From NCBI GenBank assembly GCA_905221125.1, contig CAJNBY010000007.1, positions 20,200 through 84,199 on the forward strand: DNA of 64,000 bases. The letters run 5' to 3'. Below the pieces are notes generated by a model, which was not told the origin of the DNA, ran no database searches, and was given only the letters and a program-made list of their open reading frames with translations. Source of the stretch: a bacterium (GTDB lineage Bacteria > Bacillota > Bacilli > Lactobacillales > Streptococcaceae). The translations under genes were made by a program, and so were the position numbers. Below, one piece after another: positions 27,632 to 39,515 of the stretch. Every line of letters starts with the position of its first letter. The stretch's first letter is position 1.

Positions 27632-29005
27632 ATGGCTAGAGAAGGCTTTTTTACAGGTCTAGATATTGGAACAAGCTCTGTTAAGGTGCTTGTAGCCGAG
27701 CAGAGAAATGGTGAATTAAATGTAATTGGCGTGAGTAATGCCAAAAGTAAAGGTGTAAAGGATGGAATTATTGTTGATATTGATGCAGCAGCAACTGCTA
27801 TCAAATCAGCCATTTCCCAAGCAGAAGAAAAGGCAGGCATTTCGATTAAATCAGTGAATGTCGGCTTACCTGGTAATCTTCTGCAGGTAGAACCAACTCA
27901 AGGGATGATTCCAGTAACATCTGATACCAAGGAAATTACGGATCAAGATGTTGAAAATGTTGTCAAATCAGCTTTGACAAAGAGTATGACACCTGACCGT
28001 GAAGTCATTACCTTTATTCCTGAAGAATTTATTGTGGATGGTTTCCAAGGAATTCGTGACCCACGTGGCATGATGGGGGTTCGCCTTGAAATGCGTGGCT
28101 TGCTTTATACAGGACCTCGTACTATCTTGCACAATTTGCGTAAGACAGTTGAACGTGCAGGTGTTCAGGTTGAAAATGTTATCATTTCACCACTAGCAAT
28201 GGTTCAATCAGTTTTGAACGAAGGTGAACGTGAATTTGGTGCTACAGTGATTGATATGGGGGCAGGGCAAACGACTGTCGCTACAATCCGTAACCAAGAA
28301 CTCCAGTTCACCAATATTCTTCAAGAAGGCGGAGATTATGTAACTAAGGATATCTCTAAAGTCTTGAAAACTTCTCAGAAGTTGGCTGAAGGTTTGAAAT
28401 TGAACTATGGAGAGGCTTATCCTCCTCTTGCAAGTAAAGAAACCTTCCAAGTAGAGGTTATTGGGGAAGTAGAACCTGTTGAAGTGACAGAAGATTACTT
28501 GTCAGAGATTATTTCCGCACGAATCAAGCATATCTTTGAACAAATCAAACAAGACCTAGAAAGAAGACATTTATTGGATCTTCCTGGTGGAATTGTTTTG
28601 ATCGGTGGAAATGCTATTTTACCAGGTATGGTAGAATTGGCTCAAGAAGTCTTTGGTGTCCGTGTGAAACTCTATGTTCCAAACCAAGTTGGTATTCGCA
28701 ATCCGGCCTTTGCGCATGTGATTAGTTTATCAGAATTCGCTGGACAATTGACAGAAGTCAATCTTTTAGCTCAAAGAGCAGTCAAGGGTGAGGTTGCTCT
28801 GACTCATCAACCAATTAGTTTTGGGGGAATGATTCAGAAAACAGCTCAGTTTGTACAATCAACGCCTGTTCAACCAGCCCCTGCTCCAGAAGTAGAGCCT
28901 GTGGCGCCTACAGAACCAATGGCGGATTTCCAACAAGCTTCACAAAATAAACCGAAATTAGCAGATCGTTTCCGTGGCTTGATCGGAAGCATGTTTGACG
29001 AATAA
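27632..29005 (+). CDS. ftsA: Cell division protein FtsA
   Basis: FtsA is an actin-like ATPase of 457 residues that tethers FtsZ to the membrane. The phosphate-1 motif GLDIGTSSVKVLV sits at residues 9-21, the 1C domain follows, and phosphate-2 (VIDMGAGQTTVA) and the adenosine motif (VLIGGNAILPGM) are in order. A Pro-rich linker precedes the C-terminal amphipathic membrane helix (KLADRFRGLIGSMFDE). ftsZ starts 16 bases later. Confidence 0.97.
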   Translation: MAREGFFTGLDIGTSSVKVLVAEQRNGELNVIGVSNAKSKGVKDGIIVDIDAAATAIKSAISQAEEKAGISIKSVNVGLPGNLLQVEPTQGMIPVTSDTKEITDQDVENVVKSALTKSMTPDREVITFIPEEFIVDGFQGIRDPRGMMGVRLEMRGLLYTGPRTILHNLRKTVERAGVQVENVIISPLAMVQSVLNEGEREFGATVIDMGAGQTTVATIRNQELQFTNILQEGGDYVTKDISKVLKTSQKLAEGLKLNYGEAYPPLASKETFQVEVIGEVEPVEVTEDYLSEIISARIKHIFEQIKQDLERRHLLDLPGGIVLIGGNAILPGMVELAQEVFGVRVKLYVPNQVGIRNPAFAHVISLSEFAGQLTEVNLLAQRAVKGEVALTHQPISFGGMIQKTAQFVQSTPVQPAPAPEVEPVAPTEPMADFQQASQNKPKLADRFRGLIGSMFDE

Positions 29006-29018
29006 AGAGGAAAAATAA

Positions 29019-30281
<1,263 letters not shown>

Positions 30282-30285
30282 GTAA

Positions 30286-30957
30286 ATGAATGTAAAAGAA
30301 AATACAGAACTTGTTTTTCGAGAAGTCGCAGAGGCGAGTCTGAGTGCTCATCGAGAGAGTGATTCAGTCTCTGTCATTGCAGTTACCAAGTATGTGGATG
30401 TACCGACAGCGGAAGCCTTGCTTCCGCTAGGTGTTCATCATATCGGTGAAAATCGTGTCGATAAGTTTCTGGAGAAATATGAAGCTTTAAAAGATCGAGA
30501 TGTGACTTGGCATTTGATTGGTACCTTGCAAAGACGTAAGGTGAAAGATGTCATTCAATACGTTGATTATTTCCATGCCTTGGATTCAGTTAAGCTAGCA
30601 GAGGAAATTCAAAAAAGAAGTGACCGAGTCATCAAGTGTTTCATTCAGGTAAATATTTCTAAAGAAGAAAGTAAACACGGTTTTTCGAGAGAGGAACTGC
30701 TGGAAATCTTGCCAGAGTTAGCCAGACTAGATAAGATTGAATATGTTGGTTTAATGACGATGGCACCTTTTGAGGCTAGCAGTGAGCAGTTGAAAGAAAT
30801 TTTCAAGGCGACCCAAGATTTACAAAGAGAAATCCAAGAAAAACAAATTTCAAATATGCCTATGACCGAGTTAAGTATGGGAATGAGCCGTGATTATAAA
30901 GAAGCGATTCAATTCGGTTCCACCTTTGTTCGTATAGGTACAGCATTTTTTAAGTAG
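30286..30957 (+). CDS. ylmE: YggS/YlmE family PLP-binding protein
   Basis: This PLP homeostasis protein (PLPBP) of 223 residues has a TIM-barrel fold. The PLP-binding Lys is in VTKYV near residue 34, followed by HHIGENRVDKF, WHLIGTLQRRK and LSMGMSRDYKEAI, all family hallmarks. It is the first of the ylm genes downstream of ftsZ, as is usual in Firmicutes. The start has only a weak ribosome binding site (AAGTAA), suggesting coupling with ftsZ. Confidence 0.93.
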   Translation: MNVKENTELVFREVAEASLSAHRESDSVSVIAVTKYVDVPTAEALLPLGVHHIGENRVDKFLEKYEALKDRDVTWHLIGTLQRRKVKDVIQYVDYFHALDSVKLAEEIQKRSDRVIKCFIQVNISKEESKHGFSREELLEILPELARLDKIEYVGLMTMAPFEASSEQLKEIFKATQDLQREIQEKQISNMPMTELSMGMSRDYKEAIQFGSTFVRIGTAFFK

Positions 30958-31505
<548 letters not shown>

Positions 31506-31506
<1 letters not shown>

Positions 31507-31769
31507 TGATTTTTTTAATTCGTATGATTTATAATGCAGTGGATATTTACTCCCTGATTTTGGTAGCCTTTGCTGTCATGTCTTGGTTCCCAGGCGCCTA
31601 CGAATCCAGTTTAGGTCGTTGGATTGTAGCGTTGGTAAAACCAGTGCTTGCTCCCTTGCAACGCCTGCCTTTACAGATAGCGGGTCTTGATTTATCTGTT
31701 TGGGTTGCGATTGTTTTGGTTCGATTTTTAGGAGAAAACCTAGTCCGTTTTCTGGCGATGATAGGATGA
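31506..31769 (+). CDS. ylmG: YggT/YlmG family membrane protein
   Basis: This small membrane protein of 87 residues has two hydrophobic segments (residues about 5-27 and 59-80) and the YGGT core (SWFPGAYESSLGRW, then PLQRLPLQIAGLDLS). It is associated with division and chromosome organisation in several bacteria and plastids. The start overlaps the sepF stop, and its TGA overlaps the ylmH start (ATGA). Function in streptococci is not defined. Confidence 0.93.
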
Positions 31770-32551
31770 ATAAAGGGATTTACCAGCATTTCTCCATAGA
31801 AGATCGTCCATTTCTTGACAAGGGAATGGAATGGATAAAGAAGGTAGAAGATAGCTATGCTCCTTTTTTAACTCCTTTTATCAATCCTCATCAGGAGAAG
31901 CTATTAAAAATTTTGGCCAAAACCTATGGTCTTGCTTGTAGCAGTAGTGGGGAATTCGTCTCGAGTGAGTATGTTCGAGTTTTATTATATCCAGATTATT
32001 TCCAACCAGAGTTTTCAGATTTTGAAATATCTCTCCAAGAAATTGTGTATTCCAATAAATTTGAACACTTAACGCATGCTAAGATTTTAGGGACAGTCAT
32101 CAATCAATTAGGGATTGAACGGAAACTTTTTGGAGATATCCTAGTAGATGAAGAACGGGCGCAGATTATGATTAATCAGCAGTTTCTTCTTCTCTTTCAA
32201 GATGGATTAAAGAAAATTGGCCGTATACCCGTTTCGCTGGAGGAACGTCCTTTCACCGAGAAAATAGATAAGCTAGAACAGTATCGAGAGCTGGATTTAT
32301 GTGTGTCTAGTTTTAGATTAGATGTTCTTTTATCAAATGTTTTGAAACTATCTAGGAATCAATCAAACCAGTTGATTGAAAAGAAACTTGTCCAAGTAAA
32401 TTACCATGTGGTAGACAAATCAGATTATATTGTTCAAGTTGGAGACTTGATTAGTGTGAGAAAATTTGGGCGCTTGAGATTGCTTCAAGATAAGGGACAA
32501 ACAAAAAAAGAGAAGAAAAAAATAACCGTCCAGTTATTATTAAGTAAGTGA
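31766..32551 (+). CDS. ylmH: S4-domain RNA-binding protein YlmH
   Basis: This 261-residue protein has an N-terminal RRM-like part and a C-terminal S4 domain (RLDVLLSNVLKLSRNQSNQLI; KLVQVNYHVVDKSDYIVQVGD). It is linked with division in pneumococcus and with ribosome rescue in B. subtilis. The frame opens at 31700; ATG 31766 within ATAGGATG overlaps the ylmG stop and gives the family length. Confidence 0.93.
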   Translation: MNKGIYQHFSIEDRPFLDKGMEWIKKVEDSYAPFLTPFINPHQEKLLKILAKTYGLACSSSGEFVSSEYVRVLLYPDYFQPEFSDFEISLQEIVYSNKFEHLTHAKILGTVINQLGIERKLFGDILVDEERAQIMINQQFLLLFQDGLKKIGRIPVSLEERPFTEKIDKLEQYRELDLCVSSFRLDVLLSNVLKLSRNQSNQLIEKKLVQVNYHVVDKSDYIVQVGDLISVRKFGRLRLLQDKGQTKKEKKKITVQLLLSK

Positions 32552-32559
32552 GGAATAGA

Positions 32560-33441
32560 ATGCCAATTACATCATTAGAAATAAAGGACAAGACCTTTGG
32601 AACTCGATTCAGAGGTTTTGATCCAGAAGAAGTCGATGAATTTTTAGATATTGTAGTTCGTGATTACGAAGATTTGGTTCGCTCAAATCATGATAAGGAA
32701 TTACATATTAAGAGCTTGGAAGAACGTTTGTCTTACTTTGATGAGATGAAAGATTCATTGAGCCAGTCTGTATTGATTGCCCAAGATACGGCTGAGCGAG
32801 TGAAACAAGCGGCACATGAACGTTCAAACAATATCATTCACCAAGCAGAGCAAGATGCGCAACGCTTGTTGGAAGAAGCTAAATATAAAGCAAACGAGAT
32901 TCTTCGTCAAGCAACAGACAATGCTAAGAAAGTTGCTGTTGAAACAGAAGAATTGAAGAACAAGAGCCGTGTCTTCCACCAACGTCTTAAATCTACAATT
33001 GAGAGTCAGTTGGCTATTGTTGAATCTTCAGATTGGGAAGATATTCTCCGTCCAACAGCTACTTATCTTCAAACAAGTGATGAAGCCTTTAAAGAAGTGG
33101 TTAGTGAAGTACTTGGAGAACCGATTCCAGCTCCAATTGAGGAAGAACCAATTGATATGACACGTCAGTTCTCTCAAGCAGAAATGGCAGAGTTACAAGC
33201 TCGTATTGAGGCAGCCAATAAAGAATTGGCTGAATTTGAAGATCAGACTAAACAGGAAGTGGAAGATCCAACTCCTGTAGTGAGTCCTCAAATTGAAGAA
33301 GAGCCTGCTCATCCAGTTGGTCCAATGTATGAAGAACCAGAAGTAGCTCCAGTGCATCCGACAGGTCCAACACCAGCTACAGAAACTGTTGATTCAGCAC
33401 CGGGATTTGAAGCACCGCAAGAATCCGTTACAATTTTATAA
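32560..33441 (+). CDS. divIVA: Cell division protein DivIVA
   Basis: This coiled-coil membrane-curvature protein of 293 residues has the N-terminal lipid-binding domain with the FRGFDPEEVDEFLD motif, two long coiled coils (residues about 30-160) and an acidic, Pro-rich tail. The frame opens at GTG 32548, but ATG 32560 after GAGGAATAGA matches the canonical MPITSLEIKDK start. The tail holds imperfect HPVGP / HPTGP repeats and is longer than in the pneumococcal protein I remember (about 262 residues). A T-box leader for ileS follows. Confidence 0.96.
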   Translation: MPITSLEIKDKTFGTRFRGFDPEEVDEFLDIVVRDYEDLVRSNHDKELHIKSLEERLSYFDEMKDSLSQSVLIAQDTAERVKQAAHERSNNIIHQAEQDAQRLLEEAKYKANEILRQATDNAKKVAVETEELKNKSRVFHQRLKSTIESQLAIVESSDWEDILRPTATYLQTSDEAFKEVVSEVLGEPIPAPIEEEPIDMTRQFSQAEMAELQARIEAANKELAEFEDQTKQEVEDPTPVVSPQIEEEPAHPVGPMYEEPEVAPVHPTGPTPATETVDSAPGFEAPQESVTIL

Positions 33442-33445
33442 GAAA

Positions 33446-33665
33446 CGATGTGAGAACAATATCTTATCTTTATATTTCCAGCGAGCAGGAGATGGTGTGA
33501 GTCCTGCATTCCCTAATGATAAGATTATCCTCTCAAAAACTCAAGTCTGAATGGAGTAAGATTTGACGTTCCCCACGTTACGGGATAAGAGGGAGAAAGA
33601 TTAGGTCTTTTTCCGAATAAAGGTGGTACCACGATTTTCGTCCTTTTTGGAAGTCGTGGTTTTTA
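33446..33665 (+). ncRNA. T-box leader upstream of ileS
   Basis: The T-box sequence AATAAAGGTGGTACCACG (33616-33633) is canonical. Upstream, ATCTTATC (from 33460) pairs with GATAAGAT near 33518 to close Stem I. Downstream, ACCACGA (33628-33634) pairs with TCGTGGT (33654-33660) followed by TTTT, which forms the terminator that competes with the antiterminator. Uncharged tRNA-Ile should allow read-through into ileS. I could not place the specifier codon with confidence. Confidence 0.93.
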
Positions 33666-33693
33666 ATTTGTTATTATTTATAAAGGAGATACC

Positions 33694-36486
33694 ATGAAAC
33701 TCAAAGATACCCTTAATCTTGGGAAAACAGCTTTCCCAATGCGTGCAGGCCTTCCTACCAAAGAGCCAGTTTGGCAAAAGGAATGGGAAGATGCAAAACT
33801 TTATCAACGTCGTCAAGAATTGAACCAAGGAAAACCTCATTTCACCTTGCATGATGGCCCTCCATACGCAAACGGGAATATTCACGTTGGACACGCTATG
33901 AACAAGATTTCAAAAGATATCATTGTTCGTTCAAAATCTATGTCTGGTTTTTACGCACCATATATCCCAGGTTGGGACACTCATGGTCTGCCAATCGAGC
34001 AAGTTTTGGCAAAACAAGGTGTCAAACGTAAAGAAATGGACTTGGTTGAGTACTTGAAACTTTGCCGTGAATACGCTCTTTCACAAGTAGATAAACAACG
34101 CGAAGACTTTAAACGTTTGGGTGTTTCTGGTGATTGGGAAAATCCATATGTGACTTTGACTCCGGACTATGAAGCAGCCCAAATCCGTGTCTTTGGTGAG
34201 ATGGCTAATAAAGGTTATATCTACCGTGGAGCTAAGCCAGTTTACTGGTCATGGTCATCTGAGTCAGCCCTTGCGGAAGCAGAGATTGAATACCATGACT
34301 TGGTTTCAACTTCCCTTTACTATGCCAACAAGGTAAAAGATGGCAAAGGTATTCTTGATACAGATACTTACATTGTTGTCTGGACAACTACTCCATTTAC
34401 TATCACAGCTTCGCGTGGTTTGACTGTTGGTGCAGATATTGATTATGTTTTGGTTCAACCTGCTGGTGAAGCTCGTAAGTTTGTGGTTGCTGCAGAATTG
34501 TTGACTAGTTTGTCTGAGAAATTTGGTTGGGCTGACATTCAAGTTTTGGCAACTTACCGTGGTCAAGAATTGAACCACATCGTAACAGAACACCCATGGG
34601 ATACAGCTGTAGATGAACTCGTTATCCTTGGTGACCACGTTACAACTGACTCTGGTACAGGTATTGTCCATACAGCCCCTGGTTTTGGTGAGGACGACTA
34701 CAATGTCGGTATTGCTAATGGTCTTGAAGTCGCAGTCACTGTTGACGAGCGTGGTATCATGATGGCTAATGCTGGTGCTGAGTTTGAAGGTCAGTTCTAC
34801 GAAAAGGTTGTACCAACTGTTATTGAAAAACTTGGTAACCTCCTTCTTGCCCAAGAAGAAATCTCTCACTCATACCCATTTGACTGGCGTACGAAGAAAC
34901 CAATCATCTGGCGTGCTGTTCCACAGTGGTTTGCCTCAGTATCTAAATTCCGTCAAGAAATCTTGGATGAAATTGAAAAAGTGAAATTCCACTCAGAATG
35001 GGGTAAAGTACGTCTTTACAATATGATCCGTGACCGTGGTGACTGGGTTATCTCTCGTCAACGTGCTTGGGGTGTTCCGCTTCCAATCTTCTACGCTGAA
35101 GATGGTACAGCGATCATGACAGCTGAAACGATTGAGCACGTGGCTCAACTATTTGAGGAACATGGTTCTATCATCTGGTGGGAACGTGATGCTAAGGACC
35201 TCTTACCAGAAGGATTCACTCATCCAGGTTCACCAAATGGCGAGTTCAAGAAAGAAACAGACATCATGGACGTTTGGTTTGACTCAGGTTCATCATGGAA
35301 TGGGGTTGTTGTAAATCGTCCAGAGTTGACTTACCCAGCAGACCTTTACCTAGAAGGTTCTGACCAATACCGTGGTTGGTTTAACTCATCACTTATTACA
35401 TCTGTTGCCAACCATGGCGTAGCACCTTACAAGCAAATCTTGTCACAAGGTTTTGCCCTTGATGGTAAAGGTGAGAAGATGTCTAAATCTCTTGGAAATA
35501 CCATTGCCCCAAGCGATGTTGAAAAACAATTTGGTGCGGAAATCTTGCGTCTCTGGGTAACAAGTGTTGACTCAAGTAACGACGTACGTATCTCTATGGA
35601 TATCTTGAGCCAAGTTTCTGAAACTTACCGTAAGATTCGTAACACTCTTCGTTTCTTGATTGCTAACACATCTGACTTTAACCCAGTTCAAGATACAGTA
35701 GCTTACGATGAGCTTCGTTCAGTTGATAAGTACATGACTATTCGCTTTAACCAGCTTGTTAAGACCATTTGTGATGCTTATGCCAACTTTGAATTCTTGA
35801 CAATCTATAAGGCCTTGGTAAACTTTATTAATGTTGATTTGTCAGCCTTCTACCTTGATTTTGCCAAAGATGTTGTCTACATCGAAGGTGCCAAATCATT
35901 GGAACGCCGTCAAATGCAGACTGTCTTCTATGACATTCTTGTGAAAATTACGAAACTCTTGACACCAATCCTTCCTCACACTGCAGAAGAAATCTGGTCA
36001 TATCTTGAGTTTGAAGCAGAAGACTTTGTTCAATTGTCAGAATTACCAGAAGCAGAGACGTTTGCTAGCCAAGAAGAAATCTTGGATACATGGGCTTCCT
36101 TCATGGACTTCCGTGGACAAGCTCAAAAAGCCTTGGAAGAAGCGCGTAATGCCAAAGTTATCGGGAAATCACTTGAAGCACACTTGACAGTTTATCCAAA
36201 CGAAGTTGTGAAAACTCTACTCGAAGCAGTAAACAGCAATGTAGCTCAACTTTTGATTGTGTCTGAATTGACCATCGCAGAAGGACCAGCTCCAGAAGCT
36301 GCCGTTAGCTTCGAAGATGTAGCCTTCACTGTTGAACGAGCTGCAGGTGAAGTATGTGACCGTTGCCGTCGAATCGACCCAACAACAGCAGAACGCAGCT
36401 ACCACGCAGTCATCTGTGACCACTGTGCAAGCATTGTAGAAGAAAACTTTGCGGAAGCAGTCGCAGAAGGGTTTGAAGCGAAATAA
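33694..36486 (+). CDS. ileS: Isoleucine--tRNA ligase
   Basis: This class I aminoacyl-tRNA synthetase of 930 residues charges tRNA-Ile. The HIGH motif appears as HVGH (near residues 63-66) in [13 protein letters not shown], the editing domain spans about 190-400 ([12 protein letters not shown]), the KMSKS motif is at 595-599, and a C-terminal zinc knuckle ([13 protein letters not shown]) follows. It is controlled by the T-box leader. The ribosome binding site is AAAGGAGATACC. Codon bias is strong. Confidence 0.98.
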   Translation: MKLKDTLNLGKTAFPMRAGLPTKEPVWQKEWEDAKLYQRRQELNQGKPHFTLHDGPPYANGNIHVGHAMNKISKDIIVRSKSMSGFYAPYIPGWDTHGLPIEQVLAKQGVKRKEMDLVEYLKLCREYALSQVDKQREDFKRLGVSGDWENPYVTLTPDYEAAQIRVFGEMANKGYIYRGAKPVYWSWSSESALAEAEIEYHDLVSTSLYYANKVKDGKGILDTDTYIVVWTTTPFTITASRGLTVGADIDYVLVQPAGEARKFVVAAELLTSLSEKFGWADIQVLATYRGQELNHIVTEHPWDTAVDELVILGDHVTTDSGTGIVHTAPGFGEDDYNVGIANGLEVAVTVDERGIMMANAGAEFEGQFYEKVVPTVIEKLGNLLLAQEEISHSYPFDWRTKKPIIWRAVPQWFASVSKFRQEILDEIEKVKFHSEWGKVRLYNMIRDRGDWVISRQRAWGVPLPIFYAEDGTAIMTAETIEHVAQLFEEHGSIIWWERDAKDLLPEGFTHPGSPNGEFKKETDIMDVWFDSGSSWNGVVVNRPELTYPADLYLEGSDQYRGWFNSSLITSVANHGVAPYKQILSQGFALDGKGEKMSKSLGNTIAPSDVEKQFGAEILRLWVTSVDSSNDVRISMDILSQVSETYRKIRNTLRFLIANTSDFNPVQDTVAYDELRSVDKYMTIRFNQLVKTICDAYANFEFLTIYKALVNFINVDLSAFYLDFAKDVVYIEGAKSLERRQMQTVFYDILVKITKLLTPILPHTAEEIWSYLEFEAEDFVQLSELPEAETFASQEEILDTWASFMDFRGQAQKALEEARNAKVIGKSLEAHLTVYPNEVVKTLLEAVNSNVAQLLIVSELTIAEGPAPEAAVSFEDVAFTVERAAGEVCDRCRRIDPTTAERSYHAVICDHCASIVEENFAEAVAEGFEAK

Positions 36487-36547
36487 GGTTGAAAAGTCTA
36501 GGGAAAACTCAATTTGAGAAGAATAGATAACTAATCTTATAGATTAT

Positions 36548-36594
36548 AAAACGCATTGTATCAAGTTTTTGAATACCTGATATGATGCGTTTTT
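36548..36594. repeat. SPRITE-like hairpin, terminator of ileS
   Basis: AAAACGCATTGTATCAAG pairs with CTGATATGATGCGTTTTT, a long stem with a T run on the plus side and an A run at its other foot. It is related to the hairpins at 4420 and 47767. It can terminate transcription from both sides and overlaps the stop codon of the minus-strand small ORF. Confidence 0.75.
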
Positions 36595-36724
36595 ATTTAT
36601 TTTGAAAATTTGCGAGGTGTGACTTTTTATACTCAACAAGAATCAATGAGAAAGTTAGCAAGCCAACAGCAGTAAGATAAAATACGTATTTGATATTACG
36701 AATAAGATTAGTAAATTGTGTCAT
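36593..36724 (-). CDS. Putative 43-aa single-helix membrane protein
   Basis: A 44-codon minus-strand frame encodes MTQFTNLIRNIKYV, then a hydrophobic helix (FYLTAVGLLTFSLILVE), then a basic tail (YKKSHLANFQNK). A positive segment precedes and follows the helix, as in real membrane peptides. No good Shine-Dalgarno sequence precedes the ATG; the upstream strand is AT-rich with a TATACA box. The SPRITE-like hairpin lies exactly at its stop. It could be a type I toxin-like or other small membrane peptide, or a chance frame. The rest of 36725-36888 holds only AT-rich sequence. Confidence 0.4.
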   Translation of the reverse strand: MTQFTNLIRNIKYVFYLTAVGLLTFSLILVEYKKSHLANFQNK

Positions 36725-36888
36725 ATTTTTAAAACAATAAATTTGTATAGTGCTTATTTATTTCTGAAAAGTATTATATTTTATTTCATATTATACAAAT
36801 TTTTATTTTATAATATCAGAAAATACTTTTTTTTTTAAGCAAATATGATACAATTTTATTTGAAAAAAAATAAAAAGGAGATTTTATT

Positions 36889-37269
36889 ATGAAATCAAAA
36901 ACACTTGCTTTAATTAGTGGTATCGTCGGTCTTGTGGGAGGAATTTTACTTCTTATTGGTCCTTTTGTCTTGTTGGGAACAGCGGTAAATACGGCTGCTA
37001 CAACTCTTAATGGAGGAGCTACTGCAGGGGCTGTTTCAGGTGTTGCCTTACTCTTGAATGCCTTGAAGATTGCAAATCTTGTTCTTGGTATCATTGCTAT
37101 TGTTTACTATAAAGGAGATAATCGTGTAGGTGCAGCTCCGTCTGTACTAATGATTGTTTCTGGTGGAGTTAGTCTCATTCCATTCTTAGGATGGGTTGGG
37201 GGCATCCTTGCTATTATCGGAGGATCTCTATTCCTTGCAACATTGAAAAAATTCAAATCAGAAGAATAA
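36889..37269 (+). CDS. Small membrane protein, DUF4064-like
   Basis: This 126-residue protein has four hydrophobic segments rich in Gly, Ala, Ile and Leu. The segments are residues about 5-35, 45-60, 62-75 and 82-118, ending in a charged KKFKSEE tail. The pattern resembles DUF4064 membrane proteins, but I do not recognise it firmly. AAAAAGGAGATTTT precedes ATG. The lipoprotein gene follows 13 bases later, so they probably form a two-gene operon. Function unknown. Confidence 0.75.
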   Translation: MKSKTLALISGIVGLVGGILLLIGPFVLLGTAVNTAATTLNGGATAGAVSGVALLLNALKIANLVLGIIAIVYYKGDNRVGAAPSVLMIVSGGVSLIPFLGWVGGILAIIGGSLFLATLKKFKSEE

Positions 37270-37282
37270 AAGGTGTTTTAGC

Positions 37283-37759
37283 ATGAAAAGAACAAAAAAG
37301 TTTATCGGTCTAGGAGTAGTTCTATCATCTGTTTCTCTTCTCGTTGCATGTGGAGCACAAAGTTCAAAGACTACTTCAACAAGTAATGATGAGAAGACAG
37401 TAGCAACATCTAATACCTCAAAAGAAACAATCACTTTTGATACACCGGTTGTAACAGACGATGCAATTGAATCAATGCGTACTTATGCAGATTATATAGA
37501 TCTTTATAAAAAGATTTTTGATGATTATTTTACTAAAGCTGAGGAAAGTTTCAAAGGAACAGCTATGGAAAATAATGAGTCGTTTACCAAACTAAAAGAG
37601 TCAACTCAAAAATTATTCGATGCGCAGAAAAAAATATATGATTTGCTAGGGTCAACTGAGCTCAAGGAAGATGATAAATCAAAATTGTCTCAACAATTGA
37701 AAGATTTTAGAGACAATTTGCAAAAACAGTTGAAAACTTTGACATCGCAACTACAATAA
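37283..37759 (+). CDS. Hypothetical lipoprotein
   Basis: This 158-residue protein has a lipoprotein signal peptide with lipobox LLVACG and a Ser/Thr-rich linker. A helical, highly charged domain follows (residues about 60-158), likely a small coiled-coil bundle (KLKESTQKLFDAQKKIYDLL region). It is presumed to be attached to the outer face of the membrane. It pairs with the membrane protein upstream. Function not recognised. Confidence 0.8.
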   Translation: MKRTKKFIGLGVVLSSVSLLVACGAQSSKTTSTSNDEKTVATSNTSKETITFDTPVVTDDAIESMRTYADYIDLYKKIFDDYFTKAEESFKGTAMENNESFTKLKESTQKLFDAQKKIYDLLGSTELKEDDKSKLSQQLKDFRDNLQKQLKTLTSQLQ

Positions 37760-37804
37760 GATAGAAATTATTTTTTGTAGTAACTGAGAATGATTGGTAA
37801 AATT

Positions 37805-37837
37805 ACACCCCAAATATTAGAAATTGGGGTGTTTTTT
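37805..37837 (+). terminator. Terminator after the lipoprotein gene
   Basis: ACACCCCAA pairs with TTGGGGTGT around an ATATTAGAAA-type loop, followed by TTTTTT. Confidence 0.88.
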
Positions 37838-37999
37838 AAAGATTAAATAATGAAGATAGAATAGAAACAACCAAAAACAATGTGATTGCCAAACAGTCCT
37901 TTCCTTTTTGGTTTTGACTAGCTTTTTTGTGAAAAATTGTGTAAAATAGAATAGATAAACGAGGGGAAACCTCGGAAAATTTAAAGGAGAATCCATCTA

Positions 38000-38692
38000 A
38001 TGGTAAAATTGGTTTTTGCTCGCCACGGTGAGTCTGAATGGAACAAAGCTAACCTTTTCACAGGTTGGGCTGATGTTGATTTGTCTGAAAAAGGTACACA
38101 ACAAGCGATTGACGCTGGTAAATTGATCAAAGAAGCTGGTATCGAATTTGACCAAGCTTACACTTCAGTATTGAAACGTGCTATCAAAACAACTAACTTG
38201 GCTCTTGAAGCTTCTGACCAATTGTGGGTTCCAGTTGAAAAATCATGGCGCTTGAACGAACGTCACTACGGTGGTTTGACTGGTAAAAACAAAGCTGAAG
38301 CTGCTGAACAATTTGGTGATGAGCAAGTTCACATCTGGCGTCGTTCATACGATGTATTGCCTCCAAACATGGACCGTGATGATGAGCACTCAGCTCACAC
38401 AGACCGTCGTTATGCTTCACTTGACGACTCAGTTATCCCAGATGCTGAAAACTTGAAAGTGACTTTGGAACGTGCCCTTCCTTTCTGGGAAGATAAAATC
38501 GCTCCAGCTCTTAAAGATGGTAAAAACGTATTCGTAGGAGCTCACGGTAACTCAATCCGTGCCCTTGTAAAACACATCAAAGGTTTGTCAGATGACGAAA
38601 TCATGGACGTGGAAATCCCTAACTTCCCACCATTGGTATTCGAATTCGACGAAAAATTGAACGTAGTTTCTGAATACTACCTCGGAAAATAA
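38000..38692 (+). CDS. gpmA: 2,3-bisphosphoglycerate-dependent phosphoglycerate mutase
   Basis: This glycolytic enzyme of 230 residues interconverts 3- and 2-phosphoglycerate. The phosphohistidine motif RHGESEWN (His9) and the second active-site His in [10 protein letters not shown] are clear. [21 protein letters not shown] is typical of dPGM. Codon use is extremely biased, as in other glycolytic genes. AAAGGAGAATCCATCTA precedes ATG. It is monocistronic between two terminators. Confidence 0.98.
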   Translation: MVKLVFARHGESEWNKANLFTGWADVDLSEKGTQQAIDAGKLIKEAGIEFDQAYTSVLKRAIKTTNLALEASDQLWVPVEKSWRLNERHYGGLTGKNKAEAAEQFGDEQVHIWRRSYDVLPPNMDRDDEHSAHTDRRYASLDDSVIPDAENLKVTLERALPFWEDKIAPALKDGKNVFVGAHGNSIRALVKHIKGLSDDEIMDVEIPNFPPLVFEFDEKLNVVSEYYLGK

Positions 38693-38697
38693 TTTGT

Positions 38698-38736
38698 AAA
38701 AAGAAAGCCTAGGAATACCTAGGTTTTTCTTTTTAT
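38698..38736 (+). terminator. Terminator of gpmA
   Basis: AAGAAAGCCTAGG pairs with CCTAGGTTTTTCTT around an AATA loop. The A and T runs on both sides could make it bidirectional. Confidence 0.85.
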
Positions 38737-38812
38737 TCTAGTATCCAACTCTTCGAAAAAGCGTTATAATGATAGTAAAGAGTGACTTAATTGTAAGAAA
38801 GAGAGAAGGACG

Positions 38813-39514
38813 ATGGCTTATATTGAGATGAAACACTGTTACAAGCGTTATCAGGTTGGGGACACGGAGATTGTGGCCAATCGTGATGTGAATTTTGAAA
38901 TTGAAAAAGGGGAGCTAGTGATTATCCTTGGTGCGTCAGGTGCTGGCAAGTCAACGGTTCTTAACCTTCTTGGGGGAATGGACACCAATGATGAAGGAGA
39001 AATCTGGATCGATGGTGCCAATATTGCAGACTATAGTTCCCACCAGCGAACCAATTACCGTAGAAATGATGTCGGTTTTGTTTTTCAGTTTTACAATCTA
39101 GTGTCCAATCTGACAGCTAAGGAAAATGTGGAACTGGCTTCAGAAATCGTGACAGATGCCTTGGATCCTGAGCAGGTTTTGACAGATGTAGGTCTGGCTC
39201 ATCGTCTTAATAATTTTCCAGCCCAGCTTTCTGGAGGGGAGCAACAGCGAGTCTCCATTGCACGCGCGGTAGCAAAAAATCCTAAAATTCTCCTTTGTGA
39301 TGAACCAACAGGTGCCTTGGATTATCAGACGGGCAAGCAAGTCTTGAAGATTCTCCAAGACATGTCTCGTCAAAAAGGGGCAACAGTGATTATTGTGACC
39401 CATAATAGCGCGCTAGCTCCTATTGCTGATCGCGTGATTCATATGCATGATGCTAGTGTCAAGGATGTGGTGATCAACCAGCATCCTCAGGATATTGACA
39501 GTTTGGAGTACTAG
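38813..39514 (+). CDS. ABC transporter ATP-binding protein (MacB/LolD type)
   Basis: This 233-residue ATPase has Walker [10 protein letters not shown] (near residues 41-49), the Q-loop FVFQFYNLV, the signature [14 protein letters not shown], and Walker [12 protein letters not shown], then the H-loop VTHN. This is the LolD/MacB/FtsE-type pattern. The permease gene starts one base after its stop. Together they form a type VII (mechanotransmission) system; exports or cell-wall signalling are the usual roles. Substrate unknown. Confidence 0.93.
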   Translation: MAYIEMKHCYKRYQVGDTEIVANRDVNFEIEKGELVIILGASGAGKSTVLNLLGGMDTNDEGEIWIDGANIADYSSHQRTNYRRNDVGFVFQFYNLVSNLTAKENVELASEIVTDALDPEQVLTDVGLAHRLNNFPAQLSGGEQQRVSIARAVAKNPKILLCDEPTGALDYQTGKQVLKILQDMSRQKGATVIIVTHNSALAPIADRVIHMHDASVKDVVINQHPQDIDSLEY

Positions 39515-39515
39515 C

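Noticed and set aside
34306..34869. 187-aa minus-strand frame inside ileS
   Set aside because: It lies wholly within a conserved synthetase gene and has Cys/Asn/Thr-rich composition typical of antisense shadows.
36629..36680. Apparent boxC similarity (ATACTCAACAAGAATCAATGAG)
   Set aside because: Only the first bases agree with BOX; the stretch is better explained as part of the 43-codon minus-strand frame.
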